A DNA stretch of 64,000 bases from Brachionus rotundiformis. Lineage: Eukaryota; Rotifera; Eurotatoria; Ploima; Brachionidae. The DNA lies in contig JAESIW010000138.1 of assembly GCA_016802295.1 (NCBI GenBank), forward strand, positions 1,373,904 through 1,437,903, given 5' to 3'. Position numbers and translations under genes: made by a program. Shown here piece by piece: positions 34,851-44,659 of this stretch; positions within the stretch are counted from its first letter, which is position 1; each line of letters starts with the position of its first letter. Below the pieces are notes generated by a model, which saw nothing but the letters and a program-made list of their open reading frames with translations, had not been told where the DNA came from and searched no databases.

Positions 34851-35240
34851 TTAAATTTTAACCTTAGTGTGCGTGTTTATATCAACTTTGGAATCAATGT
34901 AGTAATTTGAAATTTAAGACTTCACCCCTTTTTTTTTTGTTATATTTTTGAAATTAATTTAAATAAATATTTTTAAGCTTTAATTTTCAAAATAGTTTAT
35001 TTTAATTCTTTATTAAAGTATAAGTAAATTATCTTTTGATAAAAAGTTGAGTTTTAATCTAAAAATGTTAACATCTAAATATTTCTAGAAATGTTAAACT
35101 CAATTTTCGATAAATATGAAAAATTACAATTTAAGAGTATTCCAAATATTCAGGCTTAGATATCCATAAGCTAAACTAAAAATAAAAATTTTATTATTTT
35201 GTCTCGAATTTATTTTAATAATATTTTTTAAATTTCATTT
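34851..35240. other. Convergent 3' flanks of ASPP and the first NIDO gene
   Basis: A/T-rich DNA between two convergent genes. AAATAAAT near 34962 could serve ASPP polyadenylation. No other feature seen. Confidence 0.35.
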
Positions 35241-36362
35241 TTACTGCATCTGTATTTCTTCTGAGGATTTAAACATTGTGCTTTTGACTGGTTTTTGTTT
35301 AAGTAATAATAAAACAACTAACAAGAGCGTGAATAAAAAGATTAAAGATAGTATTAAATGTAAATAATATCTAGATAGTAAGGTAAAAGTTTTTAGCTTA
35401 TTAATTAAATTGAATTTTGTTGTTTCAGTAGTTGAATCTGTAGTGGCTGTAGTGGTTGTAGTGGATGTAGTAGTTGTAGTAGTTGTAGTAGTTGTAGTGG
35501 TTGTAGTGGTTGTAGTGGTTGTAGTGGTTGTAGTGGTTGTAGTGGATGTAGTGGTTGTAGTAGATGTAGTGGTTGTAGTAGATGTAGTGGTTGTAGTGGA
35601 TGTAGTGGATGTAGTGGTTGTAGTGGTTGTAGTGGTTGTAGTAGTTGTAATAGTTGTAGAAGTTGTAGTGGTTGTAGTGTAATAATTAGAAGTAGCTACT
35701 TTGTATATCCAAAAACCCATTTTGTTTACATTGGAACCAAGTGTAAGATAACTAGTTGAATTACCTATTATTTCAAAATTAATTAAATCTCCTGCATTTA
35801 TGCCAGCTAAAAATCTATTTCCCCACTCTAATTTTTCATACTGAAAAATCGTATATGAATCAAAATAGTCAGTAGTTAGAATTAATTGAAAGGTGTTTTT
35901 AGCCAAAGTTTCTGATCTGGTATATGGTGAAACTTCAAACCAAGTAGCAACAAAAGCCCATTTGGGAAAGAATGCATTTTTCGATTTTTTTCTGATTTCA
36001 GAGCCAATTTTTTCTAAGTTAAAACCATTTGAAATTTCTTTATAATAAACTTCACCATATCTAGTAGTATCTACATCTGCCCAAAAAGGTGCCACAGCAA
36101 TTATTGATTTTGTGGGAAATGTACTTGGAGAATAACTTGCTTCTTTGTCAAAAGAAATAATTCCATTTGAGCTTAGGTATAAACTTGAATAATTTCTATC
36201 GTAGAACTTAAAGTTACACTTAAGATCAATTTTAATTGTAAAATCGTCTCTAATTGGAAGCTTAGAGTCGTGATAATTTGGTCCATAATCAACCAAAATA
36301 GCATTGCATTCGGCACATAAAAAAACAAAATAAAACACTTTAAAATAAATTTTCAAAATCAT
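35241..36362 (-). CDS. NIDO-domain type I membrane protein with Thr-rich stalk (paralogue 1)
   Basis: Single exon, 373 residues. An N-terminal signal peptide (residues about 1-21) precedes VDYGPNYHDSKLPIRDDFTI and a NIDO (nidogen/alpha-tectorin-like) domain: LYLSSNGIISFD, IIAVAPFWADVDTTRYGEVY, PKWAFVATWFEVSPY, NTFQLILTTDYFDSYTIFQY and LEWGNRFLAGINAGD. Residues about 224-312 are almost pure Thr with Ser, likely an O-glycosylated mucin-like stalk, encoded by an imperfect trinucleotide/hexanucleotide array. A hydrophobic helix (about 334-356) and a short cytoplasmic tail end the protein. NIDO proteins act at the cell surface or in extracellular matrix; the ligand is unknown. Three more paralogues lie at 44.6-51.1 kb on the same strand, but this is the most diverged and the only one with the Thr stalk. 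Confidence 0.85.
   Translation of the reverse strand: MILKIYFKVFYFVFLCAECNAILVDYGPNYHDSKLPIRDDFTIKIDLKCNFKFYDRNYSSLYLSSNGIISFDKEASYSPSTFPTKSIIAVAPFWADVDTTRYGEVYYKEISNGFNLEKIGSEIRKKSKNAFFPKWAFVATWFEVSPYTRSETLAKNTFQLILTTDYFDSYTIFQYEKLEWGNRFLAGINAGDLINFEIIGNSTSYLTLGSNVNKMGFWIYKVATSNYYTTTTTTSTTITTTTTTTTTTTTTSTTSTTTTTSTTTTTSTTTTTSTTTTTTTTTTTTTTTTTTTTTTTTTTSTTTTTATTDSTTETTKFNLINKLKTFTLLSRYYLHLILSLIFLFTLLLVVLLLLKQKPVKSTMFKSSEEIQMQ
35420..35695. repeat. Coding GTAGTG/GTTGTA array (Thr-rich stalk)
   Basis: Plus strand is an array of GTAGTGGTT/GTAGTAGTT/GATGTAGTG units over about 270 bp. On the gene's strand it gives ACT/ACC(A) Thr codons with occasional Ser. Length variation by slippage is expected. 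The plus-strand open frame over it is a Val-rich shadow. Confidence 0.85.
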
Positions 36363-36749
36363 TCTAGTTATAAAAATTTAAACATATAAACTTTTACGGA
36401 TTTATTAATTGCTTTAATACAATCATAATAAGAAATTTTGTTTAGTTTTTAACAGAATTAATATTTATTTTGTAATCGTTTTAATTGCAAACAGCCAACA
36501 ATAATTTAAAGATAAGATCAGAAAATTTTTATTAAACGATAAATTTTTTGTATTAAAACTGTATTTCCTTAACTTTCATCATATTCTTCCAGTAATTTTG
36601 AAATTACTCTCTAATTAAAAAGCTCTTTAATTTTAAATATTTATATTAAAATTAAGTGCGCCCAAAATAATGAAATAAGAAGAAAAATCTAAATCTAGTC
36701 AAAATTTTATTAAAAAATTAAGCATTAAAATTTAAAGTATAATAAAAAT
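36363..36749. other. Intergenic region, nothing recognised
   Basis: A/T-rich DNA between the start of the first NIDO gene and the 3' end of the annexin gene. No motif, repeat or open frame worth reporting. Confidence 0.35.
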
Positions 36750-37881
36750 TCAATCATCTTTTACCAATGCTAATATAATGTTCTCAAAATCGCCTCTAAG
36801 CTCTTTTTTGAGCTCTTGATATAATGATTTTTCAAAAATATTCTGATATTCTCTTTTAATATCTCCCATATCAATTTCACATCGACTAACAATAATTCTA
36901 ATCAAATCTTTTTCTTTAGTGCCTACACCTTTTATGCATTTATTTATTTGTCTGGCAAAATAAGCAGGTCGATTACGAATGCTCCGAATAATGGCTTTAA
37001 AAGCACTTTCCAAAGATCCATGCAGTTCTGACTTGATTGACTCTTCAATGTCCTTACCACAAATATTTGTGTACTCATCAAATGTGGCTATAAGCTGTGG
37101 AAAGCTTCGCGAAGCTAGAATTCTCACAAATTCTGATTCGTCCGTACCAGTCTTCCCTTCTCCAGCCTTTACAACAAATTAAGGAGATATAATAAATGAT
37201 TAAGAAAAAATATAAAATATTTTATACGTCATAAAGTTTTTGCGCTTCTTCCTGAGCAAGAGATAAATCAACTTCAGAATAGGATGGTCTTTGACCTGTT
37301 GCAATGCTTCTTAAAAGCCGACCTAAAGCACCCCCTTCTTCATTTTCCAAGTCTTCTTCTAAATTTCGCTCATACACTAAAATTCATATTTTTAATCTAT
37401 AAATCAAAAAAAATTCTTAGAATCTACGCTATGTGTAAATTTGCTTTAATTTCTCAATTTCTTCAGATTCTTTGGTACAAAGTAATTCAATAACTACATG
37501 TTCACGAGTTCCTATACCTTTAATAGCATTCCTTAAACATTCGGCCTCGTATTCATATCTGGGTTTGAGTAAGGCGATAATTATATCTTCAAAATCACCC
37601 TTAAGTTCGGACATGAGATCTTTTTCCAATGTTTTTCCATACATCAACATGTACTTATCTTTAACTATTTGACGCTGATCATTAGTAATTGAAGATATTT
37701 CTTTTATTATTCTATTTTCATCAGTTCCAAAGCCCTTCATAGCTGTGTGAAAGCTTTCTGCAATTTGCTCATACTCTTGGTCATCCGAGACCGGTTTTGG
37801 CAACAAAGTCGGAATCTAAACATAATAAATATTAATACCTTACATTAAGCCATATTTATATCAGATACTCACAAAAGACAT
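36750..37881 (-). CDS. Annexin with an in-frame TAG (four exons)
   Basis: Calcium-dependent phospholipid-binding protein with the four annexin repeats. Exons (minus) 37881-37873 (MSF), 37815-37428, 37376-37228 and 37166-36750 join at GT..AG sites in phases 0, 1 and 0 for 320 codons, the normal annexin core size. Type II calcium loops: MKGFGTDE (repeat 1), IKGIGTRE (repeat 2), GEGKTGTDE (repeat 3), IKGVGTKEKD (repeat 4). Repeat ends such as ELKGDFEDIIIALLKPR and ELRGDFENIILALVKDD are intact. The oddity is codon TAG at 37431-37429, the last full codon of exon 2, one base before its donor. The alignment around it (KLKQIYT, then LYERNLEEDL) keeps perfect annexin spacing with the stop sitting at a position usually K, R or E. 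It is either a recent nonsense change, a sequencing error, or a non-standard junction. All else looks functional. Confidence 0.82.
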
Positions 37882-38238
37882 TTCAAAGTTGTAAATTATC
37901 AAAAAGTAAAATGAACTTTTTTTTTAAAACTAATTTAAAAAACTAAATTTCAAAAAAAATTGTCTATTAGTAATTGCCATAATCATTTTTTGATAAAATT
38001 TTATTAAAGTATCATATTTTATTGCGTTTATTAGTTTAACCAGGTGATTATTTTAATTTCAAAAAACAACATTTGAGATTAAATTCTAGTTTTTGCTTGG
38101 CTACATGAAAGTCTAATTAAAATTAGTAATAGAAAAAAAAAGATTGATCAAAAATCTTACTAGCAAATATTTATAATTATTTAAAATTTTATTTACAATA
38201 TTTAATTTACATTTAAAACATTAGTCTAAGATAAAAAA
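37882..38238. other. Intergenic region, nothing recognised
   Basis: A/T-rich DNA upstream of the annexin start and downstream of the next gene. It presumably holds the annexin promoter. No element identified. Confidence 0.35.
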
Positions 38239-39386
38239 TTAAGCCAGACCAAGTTCTTCCATTTGCTCTGTTTCATCTTCAATACCATTTTCGAAATCGT
38301 CAAAATCTTGATTTTCACAATAGTTTTCCATGGTCCCATATTTTTCTTGTTCATTGCTTGCCGTACCATTTTCTGCAATTAAAACTCCGTCATTCATCAA
38401 CTCTTCTTGTAACTTGTACCACAAATGTCCTCTTTCTAATTTAAAAGTTTATTAAATGAGAACAAATAAATTTAAAAATTTCTAATTTAACCTACATAAA
38501 ACTCAAAATAAAAATTTAATTAAAATTATTAAGACTAATATTTGATCATTGTTTTTAATTAATAAAATTAAAATTAAGAAAAAATACTTTTTATATTTGA
38601 CTTCACATCAATGCATTTTTGCCTTAATGATTTAACAATACTTGGCCAATAGTGCTCAAAAGCATCTATTGTCTTAAGTTTCTTCAAATAGCATACTAAA
38701 TATTAAAAAATAATTATTTTGGATTTAAATTTTAAAGCTAAAACCTTTAATTAAATCAACTCTTTTTTGGTCTAATGAAGGAGTTGTCGATTTGGTTGGC
38801 TCTACGGTACCACTATTAAGCTCGCGTAGCTTGAACAATTCAGAAAGTAATGTTGTGCCAAAAGTGTTTATATTCGTGTAGTTAAAAGGATGTCGGAGTA
38901 AATTTTTACCATTATAAACCAGGTCTAATTGTAGATCGAGAGAAAGCCTAGACTTGGCTTGTTCAATAATTTCTTTGGTAAAAAATGAATTTTCTGTTGA
39001 TTGTGGGTCCTCAATTGGTTCTATGTAAGCCTTTCCGGTAATTGTTCGCAGTGTTTGATCGATCTCGGCTAGTTTTCGCTTTATTTCGGCTTGACCAACA
39101 CTAAGCTCATTACAAAAAGAGATAAGAGTGTCTAATTTATCCAAAATTGGATTATTTTCGCATTGCACAAATTGAGTTGAAGTAAATTGGCTCATATTGA
39201 GCAAGGAAAGAGAAGTCTGAAGTGCCTTGGGTTTTTCTATTATAGATTGAATTTGAACGGGCTTTCTGATAGTCGTATCTTGTTTTAATACTTAAATATT
39301 TATTTTTTAAGATATTATAAAAACTTAGATAAAATTTTACAATTAGTATCTTTGGGAATTTTTGTGCTCAGGGCTTCTTTTCCCAT
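38239..39386 (-). CDS. Unrecognised four-exon protein with coiled coil and acidic tail
   Basis: Exons (minus) 39386-39341, 39278-38745, 38695-38588 and 38435-38239 join at GT..AG sites, all in phase 1, giving 294 residues with no stop. I do not recognise the family. The N-terminus (MGKEALSTKIPKDTN) is polar. Residues about 60-95 (LDTLISFCNELSVGQAEIKR, KLAEIDQTL) are predicted coiled coil. A middle region (EIIEQAKSRLSLDLQLDLVY, NTFGTTLLSELFKLREL) looks folded and helical. Exon 3 reads LKKLKTIDAFEHYWPSIVKS and exon 4 GHLWYKLQEELMNDG. The C-terminus is acidic (QDFDDFENGIEDETEQMEEL). Four introns' worth of consistent phase and splice sites make a real gene likely. A chromatin or transposon-domesticated DNA-binding role is only a guess and I do not assert it. 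Confidence 0.7.
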
Positions 39387-39720
39387 TTTGCGAATGTACT
39401 TAAGTCAAAATAGATTTAGGATAAAATAAGAGTTTTATTTCGTTGTGCCAAGATACAATTTTTTTATCTTTTAAATATTCTTATTTGAATTTTAAGATGC
39501 ATAAATTATTATATTATATTTCAAATTGTTTTAATATTAACCGTGACTTAAATTTTGTCAAGATTTAGCTAAGAATCTTACTTAAAATCTTAACTTAACA
39601 TTTCATCATAAATTAAAATTACTTATTTAACAGGGAGTTTTTGCTTTTATTTAAAAATATTGATATATATCATCTAAAAAAATAATAATTTAATAAATTA
39701 TTTTTTAAACATTAAAATAA
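39387..39720. other. Intergenic region, nothing recognised
   Basis: A/T-rich interval between the unrecognised four-exon gene and the 3' end of the DCTN5 homologue. No open frame, RNA gene or repeat seen. Confidence 0.35.
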
Positions 39721-40359
39721 CTAAACAGGTTTGAAATTTTGGTAAAATGTCTCGGCGTAGTCAACCATTAGCTCTCTGGTGCACTCTGGCAAATCGTTAA
39801 CATACAATGCTGGCTGACCGGAGAAATAGGCATACGGTGGTACGATTGTTTCAGGTGGTACCACCGAATTAGGTGCAATAGCACTGCAGTCTTTTAGGGT
39901 CGAGCGTCGACCTACAACCGAACCTTTTCCTATATGAACAAAGCTACCAATCATGGAGGCATTGATTACACAGTCGTCTTCGATCACCACATAGTCGCCA
40001 ATATGCATTGGAAAAAAAGCAACTCTTCAAAAAATAATTGTTTCTAAATTCTTGATTTAAGTGATTGTATTACCCTTGTTGGAAGCGCTTAAATGGTGGA
40101 CGTATTACTACTCTTTCACCTATTATACAATGCCTGCCAATTTTAACTCCAGCCAAGTCTCCCCTAACTATACAATCTTGTAAAACAACTGTTCTTCCTT
40201 GAAGGATTATGTTCTGACTTCCGCACATTACTGAATTTTTGCTGACCTTGTTTCCACTGGCCTTTTAATGAACCTGCTTAATTAAACAAGATATATGGAC
40301 TTAGAAATTACCGTTTCTATGAACTCGGGCTTTTTGTAAAGAAGCTCTGGTACATCCAT
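39721..40359 (-). CDS. DCTN5: Dynactin subunit 5 (p25), three exons
   Basis: Pointed-end subunit of the dynactin complex, which links dynein to cargo. It is a left-handed beta-helix protein of hexapeptide repeats. Exons (minus) 40359-40312, 40261-40074 and 40024-39721 join in phases 0 and 2 and give 179 residues (human 182). Exon 1: MDVPELLYKKPEFIET. Exon 2: ASGNKVSKNSVMCGSQNIIL, GRTVVLQDCIVRGDLAGVKI, GRHCIIGERVVIRPPFKRF. Exon 3: VAFFPMHIGDYVVIEDDCVI, GSFVHIGKGSVVGRRSTLKD, SVVPPETIVPPYAYFSGQP, LPECTRELMVDYAETFYQ. Every block matches the family in order. Codon use is AT-rich. Confidence 0.96.
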
Positions 40360-40684
40360 TTTTTAGAATTTAGTCATTAATTTTTTTTTTAATTCTTTAA
40401 ATTGATAAAATTCATAATTTCAAAGAGCTAAACTTGCTGAACTTTTTCATAGATATCAAATAATTGTTATTGAAAAATTTAGAATTTAAGAATTTATCTA
40501 AAATAAGAAATACTTAATTAAAAAATAAAAATAGATAATTTTTATTTATTAAAATAAATATTTGAATTTGATAATTTTTGCAGGTAAAAGTTAACTGAAT
40601 GTCTCAAGTGGTTTTTAACCCAATTCAAAAGAGATAAAATTATTCAAGAAAAAAGTTTTTTATTTTATTGAATAAAAATATTTA
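40360..40684. other. Intergenic region, nothing recognised
   Basis: A/T-rich interval between DCTN5 and the acyltransferase gene. It probably includes the DCTN5 promoter. No other feature seen. Confidence 0.35.
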
Positions 40685-41821
40685 TTATACAATTAATTCT
40701 TTTTTGGTATATTCAAAAAAAATATTTTGTGTTTTATTAATCACGATTTTTCCAAGATTGATTGATTTAGACTCAATCAGATGGTAAAACAAAAAACCAG
40801 CTATATATGACTTTATGAGAACAAAAAAAATGATGTCTATTTGAAATCTAAAACTGAAATATTGTATAGTTGTTTGGACAAATATAGGATGCAGGAGGTA
40901 AATACCAAAGCTGTATTGACCACATTTGCGCAAAAATTTAGTATTAAAAAATTGAATTAGAAAATTTTTTTCGTTACCAATGGTTAAGAGCAGAACTAAG
41001 CTTGCCCATATCCTAGCTGAAACACTTCCTTTCGAAACTTCATCTTCATAATTTCGTCTAAGACCATAAATAAACAACCCAAATGTAATTAAATTAATTA
41101 GAAATTGAATTTTTGTAGATTTCATTGTAGTCAAAAATTTACGATTACGCTCAAGTATTGTAAATATATGTCCGGCAATCGTTCCATAAAAAAATATAGA
41201 TATTCTAACCATTAGATGACTGGATTTTAAATCATAAAAATCACTGGCAACAAGTCCAAAAAAATTTTTTTTCTCATTTAGCCATGAAGTAACAATGCAT
41301 CCTGCCAGAAAAACAAACTCATATTTTTTTAATTTCTTAACTATTAGACAATAAAATGGTATGAAAAAATAATATTTAAACTCAGGTGCAATAGTCCACA
41401 AGTGATTTATGCCCGGATATTGTAAAAGAATAAGCTCTGTCCATGACGAGTATTTGTATTCAGCTTTATAGTTAAATACACCTCCCAATATTCTAGGACC
41501 AAACTTAATACAGGTACATACAAAGAAGAAGATTACATAGATACGAAAAAATCTTCGTACTAAATATTTGAATAAGGCAAAAGTAATGCTTTTATTATCT
41601 TTTCCAAAATTGTTAAGTTCATTTAATAGTTTATTGGTGAGCAAAAAAGCACTGAGAACAAAAAAGCCATTTACACCCACAGTATGTCTAATTTGGTAGA
41701 TGAAATTGGTGAGTTCACATTTATCATTGGTTTTCGAATGAGATACTAGAACCAATATTGCCAAAAAACCTCGATAACCATCTAAAAAGTTAAACCTTTT
41801 AGTGCTTCTATTTTCATCCAT
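40685..41821 (-). CDS. Acyltransferase-3 family multipass membrane protein (OafA/NRF-6-like)
   Basis: Single exon, 378 residues, about ten hydrophobic segments. The N-terminal signature of the acyltransferase-3 family is present: FLDGYRGFLAILVLVSHS with the conserved Arg and His, then VGVNGFFVLSAFLLTNKLL and YLVRRFFRIYVIFFFVC. LWTIAPEFKYYFFIPFYCLI matches the LW(S/T)L..E..fY..wP segment of this family. FGIYLLHPIFV near the C-terminus is also typical. The family transfers acetyl or other acyl groups to carbohydrates or lipids in bacteria; in animals it includes the NRF-6/NDG-4-like proteins of uncertain function. The animal versions usually carry an N-terminal extracellular NRF domain, absent here. 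That and the lack of introns make a bacterial-like form or an acquired gene possible, but its codons match the AT-rich host background. Confidence 0.85.
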   Translation of the reverse strand: MDENRSTKRFNFLDGYRGFLAILVLVSHSKTNDKCELTNFIYQIRHTVGVNGFFVLSAFLLTNKLLNELNNFGKDNKSITFALFKYLVRRFFRIYVIFFFVCTCIKFGPRILGGVFNYKAEYKYSSWTELILLQYPGINHLWTIAPEFKYYFFIPFYCLIVKKLKKYEFVFLAGCIVTSWLNEKKNFFGLVASDFYDLKSSHLMVRISIFFYGTIAGHIFTILERNRKFLTTMKSTKIQFLINLITFGLFIYGLRRNYEDEVSKGSVSARIWASLVLLLTIGNEKNFLIQFFNTKFLRKCGQYSFGIYLLHPIFVQTTIQYFSFRFQIDIIFFVLIKSYIAGFLFYHLIESKSINLGKIVINKTQNIFFEYTKKELIV

Positions 41822-42231
41822 ACTGAACTAAATATTATTTATTTTACTCAAGTTGAAATTTTCAAATTAGATTGTTTGAGACTAAATATTTTTATCTATA
41901 ATCTGGTTTTTTTGTTTGTAAAATTCATATAATCTTTTTAAAGAGAAATATTTTAAAAATTCAGACTAGGCGAAAATATAGAACTTGATTTTGAAATTTG
42001 CTATTTACAAATAAAATTAAAAATTATTTATTAAATTGATATTTTTAAGCTTTATTATATCATTTTTTTAATTTTAATAAAAAATATAACTCTTTAGAGT
42101 AATCAGTAATCAATTAAAAAATTAACTATCTGAGTTGATTAATAATTAATTGAGTGATTTAATTAACTTAGTGTATAAATTATCAGTATAAAACAGATAG
42201 AAATGTGGATGAGATACAACTTAATCATATC
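41822..42231. other. Intergenic region before the MULE remnant
   Basis: A/T-rich DNA. 42090-42180 is rich in TTAATTAA-type palindromes (TAATTAATTGAGTGATTTAA), possibly part of the terminal region of the MULE element, but no matching inverted end was found downstream. Confidence 0.3.
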
Positions 42232-43700
42232 ATGGATTCAGAAAGCGTAGAACCAAAAATTCAATCGCACGAGAGTTTCTTGTTAGATCCATCAGAAAAT
42301 CTTAAAAAGCCACAAGTCAAAAAAGAAAACAGGAAAAAGACATGGAAAGAGATGTACTTGACGGGAAAGTAGATGGAAGTAAACGATGGGACAGCGGGTA
42401 GATGTTGTGTTTCAGAATATGATCACTCGAACCAAATAGAAGAAGAGAATAAACAAAAAATTGACGACGATGTAATCAATCGAATAAAATAGAAAATTCG
42501 GGAAAAAAGACTGAGCGTATCATTTATGAGTTAATCAAGCAAGGAATCAATCCGCCAAAAAACGATAAAATTATTTACATTTTAAGTAAAATTCGAATAA
42601 AAAAAAGTAACTGCTCAGCCAACTTTGAACGACGTTTTGACATGATGTGAAAAATATCAAGAAATTCCGGAGAACGAAAACGAAGTATTTGTCGGTTTAT
42701 TCGAATTAGAGTCATTCCTAGAAAAAAATTCAGAGTATTTTTGACTACAAAAAATTTAATAAAAATCGCACTAGAGGCATCGTATACACTGGCTGATGCG
42801 ACTTACAACAAGCTCACTTATGGTGATTTTCTTGCTTTACAGGTGGAACAACAGACAAAGACAAGACATTTCATCAATATGGTTTGGCTTTATGTAGGAC
42901 CCAAAAAGGAGTCGAATTTGCCTTTTTTTCAAAGCAGTAAAAGCTTCGGCTCTAAAAATTTAAAAATTTATGGATTTAATATTTCACCAACAATTCTAGT
43001 AGCTGACAGCGTAGACGCTATTACAAATGGATTAAAGAAGTTTTTACAATGAGTAAGAGAGTCAACTGCTGGGCACATGTTAAAAGGAACATAAGCAAGC
43101 GTATTGGTTTATTTTCAAAAGAACTCAAGGCAGCAATAACTAAAGACATTTAATTGATTCAAGATTTATTTGACCCAAATTTATTTGAAACAAGTGCTGA
43201 ACTTTTTGAAAATAAATGTAAATCAAAAAAGTCAAAGAAATAGATGATTTTGTTAACCATTTTGTCAATGAATGGTGTATCAAAAACAACGGTTGGTATA
43301 AGGGCTATTGCAAGGATCAAATGTTGCCAAGCACGACTAATGGGTCAGATTCAAGTCACGAAAAAATAAAAAGTGGATTAAGAGACTGGGCTTGTTAGAA
43401 TTTTTATATGAATGTCGCGAAAATATGATCAAATTTTGGTCAATTATTCGGTCTGATACAGTCGAAACAACAAACCCAGATACAAACGAACAGCTGGAAT
43501 TCGACAATATCAAGAAATCAAGAGATTTCACAATGACCCAGTCTATTCATACAGAGACATGCAATATGGAAAAACTTGGAATGACAACGGTAAAACAATC
43601 CAAAATTTACGTAGCAACTTTCATTTTGTGAAAAGCGGCGTTAAAGAGAAAACTTTAACAAAAAATTAGTGTAAAAAATTTTTGCAAGAGCTCGAAGATA
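42232..43700 (+). pseudogene. Decayed MULE-type transposase gene
   Basis: Frame-broken open segments match a Mutator-like transposase in order. From 42232 there is an acidic/basic N-terminal part starting MDSESVEPKIQSHESF. 42741-43052 reads EASYTLADATYNKLTYGDFL (first catalytic Asp in DATY) and SPTILVADSVDAITNGLKKF (second Asp region). In another frame at about 43049-43150 comes RVNCWAHVKRNISKRI with the C-x2-H motif typical of MULEs. At 43210-43400 comes DFVNHFVNEWCIKNNGWYKG, then LPSTTNGSDSSHEKIKSGL (catalytic Glu and the N-N-x-E/S segment region). A C-terminal part (LEFLYECRENMIKFW) is at 43395. At least four frame changes and several stops make it non-functional. The exact target duplications and terminal repeats were not identified. 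Confidence 0.8.
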
Positions 43701-44659
43701 ATAAATGGAATAATTTTGATGAAATGTTTGAAGCAATCAATAGAATTCGTATCATTACAATGAACAAAGAGAACTGGAAATTGAGTCATTTTACTTTTTG
43801 TTTTTGAAGCACCACAAATGTGTTCATATTATTGGCTGTTGATATTGTTAAATTTTAAATAAATTGGCATGGATTTACCGTTGACAAATAAAAGAAAAAC
43901 TGGTGGTTCTTTTCGATAAACAAAATGGCTTGAAAATTGAAATTACAATTATATGACTTAATCATGGCCATATGAGGACCTTATTGTTGCATATTTATTG
44001 TAGATTATTAAAAAGAATCATTGAGAAATCGCTCATCTCCATAGTCCATTTTTAAACAAAAGAATATATTTTAGAAAATCTCATCACTTTTTTTCTTCAA
44101 GTAAAAAACTGGCCCTGTAAATGCAAAATGTTTTAGCATAATAGATTATTGTATTTTTTGTAGCATTCTAAGAGAATTCTGCGAATTCAGCAGAAATTAA
44201 ATATTAGTGCATTTATTGATTTGATAGAAATTATGCACATCATTAGCTGACTTTGACAGCTGAGATTTTCTTCAAATAGTAGTTTTAGCTTGTTTCTTGG
44301 TGCCATTTACAATTAATGGTAATTTGGTCATTTACTTTTATTTTTCAGACAGTTATGAAAAAAATGTTTTAAATAAAGAAATTGTGCAACGATTGAAACT
44401 ACTGATAAAATGTTAAAATCTCAATTGAATAAAATGGTTGACTGGAAATAGGATGATCAATATAATTGATAATTGGCATAATACAAAATTTGGTTTTGTA
44501 AACTTTTGAAAAAAGTCTAAAGCTTCCTATCTTACTTTTATTTATCTTTAACAAGTTAAAAATATATTTTATATTAATAATTATTGACTAACATTTAAAT
44601 AAATTCAAATGATTAAATTACATTTAAAAATTTTTTGAAATAATTTTTATTCAAAATAT
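43701..44659. other. Intergenic region, downstream of the MULE remnant
   Basis: A/T-rich. The first 100 bases still look like the degraded tail of the transposase (NEQ/FEAPQMCSYYW-like reading). The segment near 43865-43925 has weak inverted similarity to about 46690-46800 (GGATTTACCGTTGAC against GTAGATTTACCATTGGC), which might be remnants of a BED-finger transposon. Not firm. Confidence 0.3.

Noticed and set aside
35410..35682. Plus-strand Val-rich open frame
   Set aside because: Antisense shadow of the Thr-rich repeat array in NIDO paralogue 1; its sequence follows from the array.
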